Shown: positions 47,494 to 56,523, counted from the first letter of the stretch. The stretch is 64,000 nucleotides of DNA from Actinokineospora sp. NBRC 105648 (GCF_030269645.1 NZ_BSTR01000017.1:1-64000); one strand, 5' to 3'. A program made the numbers and translations. Notes: generated from the sequence alone by a model not told the origin.

Positions 47494-48534
47494 ATGTCCG
47501 CGAACACTGTGAAGTCCTCTGTGGACGCCCGACGGACCGGACCGGTCCCGGGCGCGCCACTGCTGGAGGTCGACGACCTCTACGTCGAGTTCCGCACGCG
47601 TGACGGCGTGGCCAGGGTGCTCAACGGCGTCAGCTACAAGGTCGAGGCCGGGGAGACCCTGGCGGTGCTCGGCGAGTCCGGCTCGGGCAAGAGCGTCACC
47701 GCGCAGACGGTCATGGGCATCCTCGACATGCCGCCGGGGTTCATCACCGGCGGCGAAGTGCGCTTTCACGGCGAGAACCTGCTCAAGGCGAGCCAGCGGC
47801 GCAGGCGGGAGGTGCGCGGTTCGGGCATCGCCATGATCTTCCAGGACGCCCTCTCCGCGCTCAACCCGGTTTTCACCGTCGGCTTCCAGATCGAGGAGCA
47901 GCTGCGGGTCCGCCGGGGCATGTCCCGCCGGGACGCCCGCAAGCGCGCCATCGAGCTGCTCGACCTGGTGAAGATCCCCAACCCCAAGGGGCGCGTGCGG
48001 CAGTACCCGCACGAGTTCTCCGGCGGCATGCGCCAGCGCGCCATGATCGCCATGTCGCTGGCGCTCGACCCGGAGATGCTCATCGCCGACGAGCCGACGA
48101 CCGCGCTGGACGTCACCGTGCAGGCGCAGATCATGGACCTGCTCAAGGAGATCCAGGTCGAGCGGAACATGGGCCTGATCCTGATCACCCACGACCTCGG
48201 CGTGGTCGCCGAGGTCGCCGACCGGATCGCGGTCATGTACGCCGGGCGGATCGTCGAGCAGTCCGACGCCCGCTCGCTCTACCGCAAGCCGGGCCACCCC
48301 TACACCCTGGCGCTGCTGGACTCGCTGCCCCGGCTCGACCTCAAGGGCACCGAGCTCAACACCATCAAGGGCCTGCCGCCGAGCCTGCTCAACATCCCCA
48401 GCGGCTGCCCGTTCCACCCGCGGTGCCCGCGCGTGCAGGAGATCTGCAAGACCGAGGTGCCCGCGCAGCACCGCCCCCTGCCGGGCAGGCTCAGCGCGTG
48501 CCACTTCGCCGAGGAGATGATCGCCGGTGACTGA
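47494..48534 (+). CDS. Oligopeptide ABC transporter ATP-binding protein (DppD/OppD type)
   Basis: The 346-residue ATPase has Walker [10 protein letters not shown] (60-68), signature [12 protein letters not shown] (about 174), Walker [12 protein letters not shown] and switch His in LITHDLGVV. The C-terminal oligopeptide-transporter domain has the Cys pattern [14 protein letters not shown] that binds an iron-sulphur cluster in some relatives. ATG 47494 is six bases after the permease stop. Confidence 0.94.
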   Translation: MSANTVKSSVDARRTGPVPGAPLLEVDDLYVEFRTRDGVARVLNGVSYKVEAGETLAVLGESGSGKSVTAQTVMGILDMPPGFITGGEVRFHGENLLKASQRRRREVRGSGIAMIFQDALSALNPVFTVGFQIEEQLRVRRGMSRRDARKRAIELLDLVKIPNPKGRVRQYPHEFSGGMRQRAMIAMSLALDPEMLIADEPTTALDVTVQAQIMDLLKEIQVERNMGLILITHDLGVVAEVADRIAVMYAGRIVEQSDARSLYRKPGHPYTLALLDSLPRLDLKGTELNTIKGLPPSLLNIPSGCPFHPRCPRVQEICKTEVPAQHRPLPGRLSACHFAEEMIAGD

Positions 48535-49525
48535 CAACATCCTCGAGGTGGACGGGCTGGTCAAGCACTTCCCGGTCCGGGTGGGCGTGCTGTTCAAGCG
48601 CACCGTCGGCCACGTCCGCGCGGTCGACGGCGTCTCGTTCGACCTGCGGCGCGGGGAGACCCTCGGCGTGGTCGGCGAGTCCGGCTGCGGCAAGTCCACG
48701 CTGGCCCAGGTCCTGATGCGGCTCGAGCCCCCGACCGGGGGCACGATCCGGTTCGAGGGCGAGGACATCACCAAGATCCAGGGTGGGGCGCTGCGCAGGC
48801 TGCGCCGGGACATCCAGATCGTGCTGCAGGACCCCTACACCTCGCTCAACCCCCGGATGACCGTCGGCGACATCGTCGGCGAGCCGTTCGAGATCCACCC
48901 CGAGGTGGCGCCGAAGGGCTCGCGGGCGAAGAAGGTCCGCGACCTGCTCGACGTGGTCGGGCTCAACCCCGAGCACATCAACCGGTACCCGCACCAGTTC
49001 TCCGGCGGCCAGCGCCAGCGCATCGGCATCGCCCGCGCGCTCGCGCTGCGCCCCAAGGTGATCGTCTGCGACGAGCCGGTGTCGGCGCTGGACGTCTCGA
49101 TCCAGGCGCAGGTGATGAACCTGCTCGGCGACCTGCAGACCGAGTTCGGCCTGTCCTACCTGTTCATCGCGCACGACCTGTCGGTGGTCCGGCACCTCTC
49201 GGACCGGGTCGCGGTGATGTACCTGGGCAAGATCGTCGAGATCGGTACCGAGAAGGAGATCTACGAGCACCCGACGCACCCCTACACGCAGGCGTTGCTG
49301 TCGGCGGTGCCGGTGCCCGACCCGGAGCTGCGCGGCCAGCGGCAGATCATCCGGCTGGAGGGCGACGTCCCCAGCCCGGTCGACCCGCCGTCGGGCTGCC
49401 GGTTCCGCACCCGCTGCTGGAAGGCGCAGGACATCTGCGCGAGCGAGGAGCCGGTGCTGACCACGAGGGTGGCCGCGCACCCGAGCGCGTGCCACTTCGC
49501 CGAGGAGAAGTCGGTCGTTCCCTGA
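48527..49525 (+). CDS. Oligopeptide ABC transporter ATP-binding protein (DppF/OppF type)
   Basis: The 332-residue second ATPase has Walker [10 protein letters not shown] (50-58), signature [12 protein letters not shown], Walker [12 protein letters not shown] and the C-terminal [15 protein letters not shown] cysteine segment. GTG 48527 overlaps the preceding stop by eight bases. The five-gene importer is complete and all motifs are intact. Confidence 0.94.
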   Translation: MTDNILEVDGLVKHFPVRVGVLFKRTVGHVRAVDGVSFDLRRGETLGVVGESGCGKSTLAQVLMRLEPPTGGTIRFEGEDITKIQGGALRRLRRDIQIVLQDPYTSLNPRMTVGDIVGEPFEIHPEVAPKGSRAKKVRDLLDVVGLNPEHINRYPHQFSGGQRQRIGIARALALRPKVIVCDEPVSALDVSIQAQVMNLLGDLQTEFGLSYLFIAHDLSVVRHLSDRVAVMYLGKIVEIGTEKEIYEHPTHPYTQALLSAVPVPDPELRGQRQIIRLEGDVPSPVDPPSGCRFRTRCWKAQDICASEEPVLTTRVAAHPSACHFAEEKSVVP

Positions 49526-49572
49526 TGTCGGGGCAGAGCTCAGGGATGTTCGCCAAGCGAGGAGGAGTACGC

Positions 49573-51303
49573 GTGAATCGACGAAAGCTGGTGGGGGCCG
49601 CGGCCGCGGTTCCCTTGGTCGTGGCACTCGCGGGAATCGTGGCGCCGGTATCGGCGAACGCGCAGCCCGCGCTGTCCGGCAAGACTGTCGAGTACAACGT
49701 CCTCAGCGCTGACGGTGCCAGCGTCGAGTCGGTCGAGGCCGCGGTGCGCTCGGCCGGAGGCACGGTGGTCACCAGCAACAAGGCCGCGGGTCTGGTCACC
49801 GCGACCGCGCCGGAGAGCGGCTTCACCGCGCGGCTGGCGACCGAGCGCTCGGTCGACACCGCGGCCCGCTCGAAGTCCATCGGGCAGGCGCCCAAGGACG
49901 ACAAGGCGGCCAAGTCCAAGGCCGTCGAGCAGGAGAACCGCACTGCTCGCGCGGGCAAGAAGGACAAGCCGAAGAAGGCCGCCACCGCGGGCATGGACCC
50001 GTTGGACTCGCTGGCGTGGGGCCTGAGCGCGGTGCGCTCGGACCTGGCCCGCACGAAGCAGGCCGGTGACAAGCGGGTCAAGGTCGGCGTGCTCGACACC
50101 GGTGTGGACGGCAGCCACCCGGACATCGCGCCGAACTTCGACCGGGCGCTCTCGCGGAACTTCACCCACGACATCCCGGTGGACGAGAACGGCACCGTCG
50201 TCGACGGCCCGTGCGAGTACCGCGGCTGCGTGGACCCCGCGGACGTCGACAACGGCGGCCACGGCACGCACGTCGCGGGCACCATCGCCGCGGCGGCGGA
50301 CGGGTTCGGCATCTCCGGTGTCGCGCCGAACGTGACCATCGTGAACATCCGCGGTGGCCAGGACTCCGGCTCGTTCTTCCTGCAGCCGGTCGTCGACGCG
50401 ATGACCTACGCCGGTGACGCCGGGCTCGACGTGGTCAACATGTCGTTCTACGTGGACCCGTGGCTGTTCAACTGCGCCAACAACGCCGCCGACAGCCCGG
50501 CGCAGCAGGCCGAGCAGCGGCTGATCGTCAAGTCGATCAGCCGGGCGATGGAGTACGCGCACCGCAAGGGCGTCAGCCAGGTCGTGTCGCTGGGCAACGG
50601 GCACATGGACCTGGCCAACCCGCTGCCGGACGCGAGCAGCCCGAACTACCCGGCGGGCACCACGCACCCGCGCACGATCGACAACGCGACCTGCCTGTCG
50701 CTGCCGATCGAGGGCCCGCACGCCATCGGCGTGGGTTCCTACGGTCCCTCGCTGGCCAAGGCGGACTACTCCAACTACGGCGAGCACATCTCGGTCTCCG
50801 CCCCCGGCGGCTACTTCCGCGACGGCTTCGGCACGCCGTGGTACCGGACCAACGAGAACGAGATCCTCTCCACCTACCCGCAGAACGTCGCCCTGACCGA
50901 GGGTGCCATCGACGCGGCGGGCAACGTCACGCCCGACGGCGAGGCCCTCGGCGTCCAGAAGGCCTGCAAGGCCAACGGCAAGTGCGGCTACTACCAGTAC
51001 CTGCAGGGCACCTCGATGGCGTCCCCGCACGCCTCGGGCGTCGCGGCGCTGATCGTCTCGCAGTACGGCGACTACTCCCGCGACGGCGTCACCCTGTCCC
51101 CGGACAAGGTGAAGCGCGTCCTGGAGGGCACGGCGTCGCCGATCAACTGCCCGACCCCCCGCACGGTGGACTACACGGTCGTCGGGCGCACGCCCGACTT
51201 CAACGCCACCTGCACCGGCACGACCGAGTTCAACAGCTTCTACGGCAACGGCTCGGTCGACGCCTGGGCAGCGGTGACGAACGGCCGCAAGTTCCTGCGG
51301 TGA
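49573..51303 (+). CDS. Secreted S8 family serine protease (subtilase)
   Basis: The 576-residue protein has a signal peptide (about 1-32, ending VSANAQPA) and a propeptide with a Lys/Ala-rich stretch (about 100-140). The catalytic domain has Asp in VLDTGVDGSHPD (about 175), His in GGHGTHVAG (about 231) and Ser in GTSMASPHASG (about 481). An insertion with several Cys residues lies between His and Ser. GTG 49573 follows GAGGAGTAC. It starts 47 bases after the peptide importer operon, so secreted proteolysis and peptide uptake may be linked. Confidence 0.93.
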   Translation: MNRRKLVGAAAAVPLVVALAGIVAPVSANAQPALSGKTVEYNVLSADGASVESVEAAVRSAGGTVVTSNKAAGLVTATAPESGFTARLATERSVDTAARSKSIGQAPKDDKAAKSKAVEQENRTARAGKKDKPKKAATAGMDPLDSLAWGLSAVRSDLARTKQAGDKRVKVGVLDTGVDGSHPDIAPNFDRALSRNFTHDIPVDENGTVVDGPCEYRGCVDPADVDNGGHGTHVAGTIAAAADGFGISGVAPNVTIVNIRGGQDSGSFFLQPVVDAMTYAGDAGLDVVNMSFYVDPWLFNCANNAADSPAQQAEQRLIVKSISRAMEYAHRKGVSQVVSLGNGHMDLANPLPDASSPNYPAGTTHPRTIDNATCLSLPIEGPHAIGVGSYGPSLAKADYSNYGEHISVSAPGGYFRDGFGTPWYRTNENEILSTYPQNVALTEGAIDAAGNVTPDGEALGVQKACKANGKCGYYQYLQGTSMASPHASGVAALIVSQYGDYSRDGVTLSPDKVKRVLEGTASPINCPTPRTVDYTVVGRTPDFNATCTGTTEFNSFYGNGSVDAWAAVTNGRKFLR

Positions 51304-51321
51304 CAGCGTTCTAGTCAGAAG

Positions 51322-51351
51322 AGGGCCCCTCGGTCGGTGACCGGGGGGCCC
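51322..51351 (+). terminator. Intrinsic terminator after the subtilase
   Basis: AGGGCCCCTCGGTC pairs with GACCGGGGGGCCCT (one mismatch) and is followed by TTCC. It lies 18 bases after the stop and may serve the convergent gene too. Confidence 0.8.
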
Positions 51352-51359
51352 TTTCCGCG

Positions 51360-52172
51360 TCAGATCGACGAACCAAGTTCGTCGAGGACTTCCTCTACCA
51401 GCGCGACTACAGACGCTCTGATCACGTCCGGGTCGCCAGAACCTGCTTCCGCCGCCGCGGCGAGAGAGGGAAGCAGCCCGCCCCATTCTCTTCCGTGCTC
51501 GCGGATCGCCGCTACCGCGCTCACTACAGCATCTTCGGCCATGTGCTGCGATGCGATCTCCCGCAGGCTTGCTGCCAGGTTCGCCGGGTCCGTGGTTCTG
51601 AGCAGGCGGAGAACGTCCAACCCGTCCTTGGGCCTCAGCCGACTCGGCTGGGTGGCCCGTTCCGAGATTTTGATCATCTTCGCCACGACCAGTGCGGCCG
51701 GGCCCGCCACTTTCAACTGGAACGACCTGATGTCCAGCTCATCGAGCGCAATGATCGAATGCGTCTGGTTGTCGAACACCGCGGCTTCGAGGCCGGGTGT
51801 GCGGCGAGTGAACTTGCCGTGCGGTGGCAGATCCACACTGCGGCTCTTTCCCGGGCCGCTGAACGCTGCTGGAGTCAGCAGATCTACCGCCACCTGCCCA
51901 CGGCCCAACCAGATCCCCGGTTGTGAACCCGGTACGAACCCCGCCGCACGCAGGACTTCAGGGACTCGAGGGTCATCGGGCAGCAAACCCGGTACGACAG
52001 CCAAGTCCGCGTTCGTCGTCGTAGGCGCGGTCGTCAGGTCGGCATCCCCGGTGTTCGCGTAGACGGCTTGGGCGCCGACGAGGATCACGGCGGCTCGGTG
52101 TGGGCCCAGCGCTTCCAGGGCGTCGAGCAGGACCGAGCGGGCTATCACGTATTCGGGTGGGGGCATGGTCAT
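51360..52172 (-). CDS. Nucleotidyltransferase-like protein, candidate AbiEii-type toxin
   Basis: The 270-residue protein has a DNA-polymerase-beta-like nucleotidyltransferase N-terminus: VILVGAQAVYANTG, then TTTNADLAV where related proteins usually have a D-x-D pair, then a helical C-terminal half (KMIKISERATQPSRLRPKD contains the conserved Lys/Asp segment). AbiEii toxins are nucleotidyltransferases that block growth by modifying tRNA. The ATG at 52172 overlaps the upstream stop (ATGA), giving a coupled two-gene operon with an AbiEi-like partner. Asn in place of the first Asp may mean weak or altered activity. Codon use is less GC-biased than in neighbours, consistent with acquisition. Confidence 0.72.
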   Translation of the reverse strand: MTMPPPEYVIARSVLLDALEALGPHRAAVILVGAQAVYANTGDADLTTAPTTTNADLAVVPGLLPDDPRVPEVLRAAGFVPGSQPGIWLGRGQVAVDLLTPAAFSGPGKSRSVDLPPHGKFTRRTPGLEAAVFDNQTHSIIALDELDIRSFQLKVAGPAALVVAKMIKISERATQPSRLRPKDGLDVLRLLRTTDPANLAASLREIASQHMAEDAVVSAVAAIREHGREWGGLLPSLAAAAEAGSGDPDVIRASVVALVEEVLDELGSSI

Positions 52173-53278
52173 TCCCAACCTGGGTCGGTCTCTCCGAGGG
52201 CCGACATCAACTGCTCGGCCTCTTCGCTGGACCTGCCCGCGCCGGTCAGCAGATCTGCGACTACTTGGGCGGGGGCAGCGTAGGTGAGGCCATCCACCAG
52301 GCGTGCTCTGGCATGGACCACTTCGTCGTAGGGACTCATCACCAGGACGTTCGCGCCGTGTTCAGCCTTCTTCAGCCGCAGGTGGTCCATCACCTGGATG
52401 GGGTCCTCTGTGTACAGGCTCAGTGAGACCAACGGTGAGACCGGCGTAACGCCTTCGGGCAAGTAGGCGCGCGCCGCCGCCGATCCGGTCACCGCGTACC
52501 GCACTCCCAGAGATGCCGATGCTTCCAGCGCGTGACTTATACCTCGCGGGTCCACTGTCGTGATGACCTCGTTCGCCTTCATGACCTGGTAGTCGGCTGT
52601 CCAGCGGGTGAGCAGCGCGCGCTTCCGGACCGACGTCACCACGCCATCCGCACTGCGGTCGATCACCGCGTCCCGGTCCAGCAGTTCGAGTACGCGGGCA
52701 CTCGTCGCAGCGCTTACATCCGCGCGGAAAGCGAGTTCGCGGACACCTGTCGGCAACGGCGTTTCGGACAGCGCCAGCACGACCTTCGCGGCTGCTGGGC
52801 CGCGGAGGGACTTGAGCAACCGGTCAGCGGGATCGCGGAAGCTGCTCCGGTCGGCACCGGCTCGGTCGAGGTATACGGCGGGGCTGTCGAGCCGCAGCCG
52901 GAGGTTGCCGGTAACGTCGAGCCACCCGAGACCGTGGTCGGCCAACTGCCTGCGGGCCGTCGGTGAGATGAACGGCGCCACGACGATCGCAGCAGCGGTC
53001 TCCGCCTCCTGAAGAGCCGCGAGGCGGGCGGCCATTCCTGCCACATCCCGTGGCGCGACGATACTCTTGACTTCAACCAGTACCCAGGCACTGGTGCCGT
53101 CTGCGGCGGTGATGGTGAATCGCGCATCGGCCCTGCCCCTCGTGGTTGGCCGTTCCTCTCGATAAGCAGTCAGCTGCCACGTCCTCGGCAAGAGTGATTG
53201 AAGGGTCTGCTCGGCGAAAGCGACCATCTCCGCAGCGCTCGTTCCAGGTTTCAGATCGTTCCATGACACGTGGAACAC
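52169..53278 (-). CDS. PD-(D/E)XK-like and AbiEi-like fusion protein, candidate antitoxin/regulator
   Basis: The 369-residue protein joins three parts. The first (about 20-130) reads GRADARFTI, then WVLVEVKS, giving Asp51, Glu69 and Lys71 in the spacing of PD-(D/E)XK nucleases. A winged-helix region (about 150-225) reads LALSETPLPTGVRELAFRA, then VSAATSARVLELLDRDAVI. The C-terminal part (about 255-360) resembles AbiEi antitoxins (YAVTGSAAARAYLPE, NVLVMSPYDEVVHAR, YAAPAQVVADLLTGAGRSSE). Type IV AbiE antitoxins repress their own operon; here a nuclease-like domain is added. GTG 53278 is preferred because direct repeats suited to an operator lie there. Codon bias is low. Confidence 0.72.
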   Translation of the reverse strand: MFHVSWNDLKPGTSAAEMVAFAEQTLQSLLPRTWQLTAYREERPTTRGRADARFTITAADGTSAWVLVEVKSIVAPRDVAGMAARLAALQEAETAAAIVVAPFISPTARRQLADHGLGWLDVTGNLRLRLDSPAVYLDRAGADRSSFRDPADRLLKSLRGPAAAKVVLALSETPLPTGVRELAFRADVSAATSARVLELLDRDAVIDRSADGVVTSVRKRALLTRWTADYQVMKANEVITTVDPRGISHALEASASLGVRYAVTGSAAARAYLPEGVTPVSPLVSLSLYTEDPIQVMDHLRLKKAEHGANVLVMSPYDEVVHARARLVDGLTYAAPAQVVADLLTGAGRSSEEAEQLMSALGETDPGWE

Positions 53279-53295
53279 GCTAGTTTGTGGAACAC
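53258..53295. promoter_or_regulatory. Candidate operator of the AbiE-like operon
   Basis: GTGGAACAC occurs twice (53270-53278 and 53287-53295, 17 bases apart). The first copy also forms an inverted repeat with GTTCCA at 53258-53263 (GTTCCA, seven bases, TGGAAC). The sites overlap the likely start of the AbiEi-like gene, as expected for autorepression. Confidence 0.45.
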
Positions 53296-53540
53296 TGGCC
53301 GTCAAACGAGATGCCCTAGCTCCATCGGGTCTCCTGATACCGCTGAGCTCGGACACGTCTGTCGTGGGAGAGCGGTCGGCGAAGTGCGCCCGACGACGCC
53401 AACCTCGCGCTGCAGGCGGCGGGAGAGGACGGTGGCCACCAAGTGCGTCACCTAGCCACTCTCGTCGTAGCCGAGGAATTGCTTCACTATGGTGGCGCAT
53501 CCGTGGCGCATCCTTGACGCGCTGGGAAGTTGCTGCAGGT

Positions 53541-54110
53541 ATGAGCAAGACACCAGTTCCCCACACCGCCACCCGGAGCGATGAGCGGGTCGACGATCCG
53601 CGCATCGCGTTGCGGCTGATGGTGCGGGTATCGGCTCGTCGACGAAGGGCCCGGGGACCGCGACAGCGCCTGGATTCTCCAGGGATCGGGTCACCAGCAG
53701 CCCGGGACGCGGGACCCGCAGTTCGCCAAGATCCACACCTACCGGCAGCGGCGGCCGCTGTGCCAGGTGTGCGCCGGGCTCGCGGACAGCGACGACGACG
53801 GTGTTCTCTGGGTTCTCAAGGACACCGCGGGCTTCTGCTCGCGGCATGCTCGTCAGCGAGCCGCCTAACTGCCTGCCTTGCCTCGAGCTGTCCCGACAGA
53901 TCTTTCCCGCGCAGCGGGAAGGACATCTCGTTTGTGCGGGGTTGGGATCCTCGGGGTGGACGGGGTCCGCTACTGGCCCACGCTGAATGGGCCGTTGCCC
54001 TCGGATCTCAGGATCGCGCCGTTCCAGTCGTCTGCTGCGCCTTGGACGTTGGCGTCGAATTCGGGTCGGGAGCTCGGGAATGCGAGCCTGTCAGGTGAGC
54101 AGTCAGTTCT
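53541..54110 (+). pseudogene. Frameshifted remnant of a conserved actinobacterial gene with CxxC motifs
   Basis: A frame starting ATG 53541 (MSKTPVPHT...DDPRIALRL) passes by a frameshift near 53628 to YRLVDEGPGDRDSAWILQGS, KIHTYRQRRPLCQVCAG and GVLWVLKDTAGF, then a stop near 53866. Other frames continue with VSEPPNCLPCLELSRQ and GVDGVRYWPTLNGPLPSDL up to about 54100. The pieces in order match a small actinobacterial protein of unknown function with two CxxC pairs. At least two frameshifts break it. The remaining part of 53296-54253 holds only a hairpin at 54145. Confidence 0.55.
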
Positions 54111-54144
54111 CGACCGCCGCCACGATGCCGGTATGGATCCACTA

Positions 54145-54181
54145 GCGAAGGCCCCCTCGGCACTGCCGAGGGGGCCTTCGC
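54145..54181 (-). terminator. Strong hairpin, probable terminator
   Basis: An 18-base perfect inverted repeat (GCGAAGGCCCCCTCGGCA and its complement) has a one-base centre, so the real loop is the innermost few bases. It lies about 75 bases beyond the stop of the minus-strand membrane protein gene and after the decayed plus-strand gene. Confidence 0.7.
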
Positions 54182-54253
54182 CGTTCGTGGGACCTAGTCG
54201 CTGTCGAGACTGGTGCGCTAAGGACTGGTGCGCTGTCGGGGACTGACGCGCGG

Positions 54254-54682
54254 TCAGTTGTTGCGGCTCTCAGTGGACTCGTCGGCCACCGGCTGGGGTC
54301 CGGTCACGCGGGCGAAGGGGACGACCACGCCCGCGCCCGAGCCGGTGCCCGCGACCTCGCGGAACCTGGTCAGCGCCAAGTGGACGTCCAACTCCTCCCG
54401 CATCGCCTCGATCTGCTGGTTCTGCTTGTCCCGCATCCGGTACTGCTCGACCCGGCAGTGCTGCAGCTCCGCGTTGGCCTCGCGCAGGTCCTGCCTGGTG
54501 CTGATCAGCATCGCGCACAGCCCGGTCAGCACCGCCGCCACGGCGGCTCCCGCCGCGAACAGCCCCGGCTTGTCGCTCGCGTCCACCGCCAGCGCCAGCG
54601 CCAGCAGCGTGATCGTCATCGCCGCGAGCGGCGCGGTGAACACCAGTTGTTGGCTCAGGTAGGAGAATCGCTGTCGAGGCAC
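54254..54682 (-). CDS. Small membrane protein with cytoplasmic coiled coil
   Basis: The 142-residue protein has two membrane segments (about 13-33 and 40-60), then a charged coiled coil (about 66-110, DLREANAELQHCRVEQ and DKQNQQIEAMREELD) and a flexible tail. No family is recognised. It lies 109 bases downstream of the XRE gene on the same strand and may belong to that small module. Confidence 0.75.
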   Translation of the reverse strand: MPRQRFSYLSQQLVFTAPLAAMTITLLALALAVDASDKPGLFAAGAAVAAVLTGLCAMLISTRQDLREANAELQHCRVEQYRMRDKQNQQIEAMREELDVHLALTRFREVAGTGSGAGVVVPFARVTGPQPVADESTESRNN

Positions 54683-54791
54683 GTGGTCCTCCGAGGTCCG
54701 CAGTATCCGAGCCCGCGCGGGCGGCGGGAGGACTGGTCAGGCGTAGGGGTTGCCGCACACGTCGTCGGGCTGGTGATCTTGGACAGGAAGA

Positions 54792-55226
54792 CTAGCCAGT
54801 TTCGCCGGGTTCGTCATGTTCGGCGTGCATCAGCGCGAGCTCCTCGGCCACCACCCGGAAGAACTCCGCTCGCGGCAGCGACCGCCGCAGCACGCGGAAG
54901 TGCTCGCGGACGGCCGCTTCCACGTCCTGGTGCGTGCTCCCAGGCAGGGCCGCGGGCCGCGGCGCGGGCTCGGCGGTGTCGAGCTTGGCCGCTTGCCCGC
55001 CCGCGAGCACCTCGTCGACGCCGCCCTCGGCGACCAGCAGGGCGCGCTCGAGCCTGCGCTTGGTGCGGCGCGGCAGCGAGATCGTGCCGCGGCGCACCCG
55101 GCGCAGGTTCACCGCGGACATCCCGGCGCGCTCGGCGACCTCCTGCCAGGAGAGGTCAAGATCCACCCGGCGGCTGTCCATCCACTCCGCCAGTTCCGCC
55201 CGGGCGGACGGATCATCGTTCGACAT
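54792..55226 (-). CDS. XRE-type helix-turn-helix regulator
   Basis: The 144-residue protein has an N-terminal helix-turn-helix (about 13-58; SWQEVAERAGMSAVNLRRVR). A Pro/Ala linker and a helical C-terminal region (about 95-140, EAAVREHFRVLRRSLP) follow, perhaps for dimerisation. It is divergent from the small membrane protein at 55398 across a 171-base gap that contains a perfect inverted repeat. Confidence 0.82.
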   Translation of the reverse strand: MSNDDPSARAELAEWMDSRRVDLDLSWQEVAERAGMSAVNLRRVRRGTISLPRRTKRRLERALLVAEGGVDEVLAGGQAAKLDTAEPAPRPAALPGSTHQDVEAAVREHFRVLRRSLPRAEFFRVVAEELALMHAEHDEPGETG

Positions 55227-55245
55227 GCCTGCTCCCTACCTGGTC

Positions 55246-55265
55246 GAACATGATGCCACATGTTC
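55246..55265. promoter_or_regulatory. Candidate operator between the XRE gene and the 55398 gene
   Basis: GAACATG and CATGTTC form a perfect inverted repeat with a six-base spacer, 20 bases upstream of the XRE start codon. Position and symmetry suit binding by the XRE dimer. Confidence 0.5.
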
Positions 55266-55397
55266 CCCTGTGATCGCCGCGAGCCGCAACTCGTGACAGA
55301 TCCCAGGTCACCTGGGTTGGCCATGATCGCCCATGACCGCTAATGTTCGCTTCAGTAGTCGGGGGGCGCGCGGCGCCCGGAACGGCAGGGGGTCCCT

Positions 55398-55613
55398 GTG
55401 CACGATGTAGTCGGGCTGGTCACCGCGGTCACCGGTCTCCTCACGGCCGCCACCGGACTCGTGGCGGGGGTCTGCGTCCTGGTGCGCCAACTGCGCAAGC
55501 GGCGGGCTGACGACGCCGCGCTCCGCGAGCGCGTCGAAGCCGCCGCCGCGGACGGCGTCATCACCGAGGACGAGATCGCCGACCTCCTCGACGGCCGGGA
55601 GGACCACCGCTGA
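55398..55613 (+). CDS. Small single-span membrane protein
   Basis: The 71-residue product has one long hydrophobic segment (about 5-28; LVTAVTGLLTAATGLVAG), then a basic QLRKRR stop-transfer and an acidic helical tail ending EDEIADLLDGRED. GTG 55398 follows GGGGGTCCCT. The tail has no known motif. It is divergent from the XRE gene and probably under its control. Confidence 0.65.
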   Translation: MHDVVGLVTAVTGLLTAATGLVAGVCVLVRQLRKRRADDAALRERVEAAAADGVITEDEIADLLDGREDHR

Positions 55614-55789
55614 GGCCGCGCGGTTCGGTACACAGTGGACTGATTCGCCGCTGGGGCTGGGAGCTTTCCTGTGCGGTACCGCGTCTGTCTGATTAGGACA
55701 GTGTGTCGTGCTGCGGACTTTCGCTGTGGGCCGCGTCGGGGATCACCGCCCGTCGAGGGTGCCTCGCCGCGGCCCGGACAGCCCTCGGT

Positions 55790-56497
55790 TCACAGGCCCG
55801 CTGCTACCTTCGCCGCCGTCAGCACCTCTTCCACCATCGCGGGCGTCAACCGCCCGGTGAAGGTGTTCTGCTGACTCACGTGGTAGCAGCCGAAAACCGA
55901 CAACCCCGGTCCGCCGTCCAATGCCGCCAGGTCGTACCGCACCCCGTGGCCGAATCGCGGTCGCGGGACCGGCACCGCCCAGAATGAGGACAGGATCGGC
56001 ACCAGCGCCTGCCACCCGAACGCGCCCAGCACCACCACCGATCGCAGCGTCGGCCGCAACAGCGCCAATTCCTCGACCAACCACGGACGGCAATTGTCCC
56101 TTTCCTCGACCGACGGCTTGTTCGCGGGCGGTGCGCATTTCACCGGCGCCGTGATCCGGACGCCGCGCAGCGCCAACCCGTCGTCGATCGACACCGCTGT
56201 CGGCTGCGATGCCAGGCCGACCGCGTGCAGGGCCGCGTAGAGCACGTCCCCCGACCGGTCGCCGGTGAACATCCGGCCGGTCCGGTTCGCCCCGTGCGCC
56301 GCCGGGGCCAGGCCGACCAGGGCCAGCGCCGCGTCCGGTGGTCCGAAGCCCGGCACGGGGCGCCCCCAGTACTCCTGGTCGCGGAACGCGGCCCGCCGCA
56401 CCAGGGCCACCTCCTCGCGCCAGGCGACCAGGCGGGGGCAGGCCCGGCAGCCGGTCACCCGCTGGTCCAGGTCGTCGAGAGCGTTCACAGTCGCCAT
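55790..56497 (-). CDS. Type-5 uracil-DNA glycosylase (UdgB-like)
   Basis: Family-5 glycosylases remove uracil and other deaminated bases from DNA. The 235-residue protein has Cys pairs for an iron-sulphur cluster (CRACPRLVAWREE near 18; later KCAPPANKPSVEERDNC). It has the family-5 active-site region FGPPDAALALVGLAPAAHGA and GRMFTGDRSG, with Ala-Pro-Ala in place of the polar catalytic residues of other families, and GCYHVSQQNTFTGRLT at the end. ATG 56497 is preferred to an upstream start. It is divergent from the S10 gene with only 26 bases between start codons. Confidence 0.92.
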   Translation of the reverse strand: MATVNALDDLDQRVTGCRACPRLVAWREEVALVRRAAFRDQEYWGRPVPGFGPPDAALALVGLAPAAHGANRTGRMFTGDRSGDVLYAALHAVGLASQPTAVSIDDGLALRGVRITAPVKCAPPANKPSVEERDNCRPWLVEELALLRPTLRSVVVLGAFGWQALVPILSSFWAVPVPRPRFGHGVRYDLAALDGGPGLSVFGCYHVSQQNTFTGRLTPAMVEEVLTAAKVAAGL

Positions 56498-56523
56498 CAC
56501 AGCACAGGACGTAGGGTCGGCAC

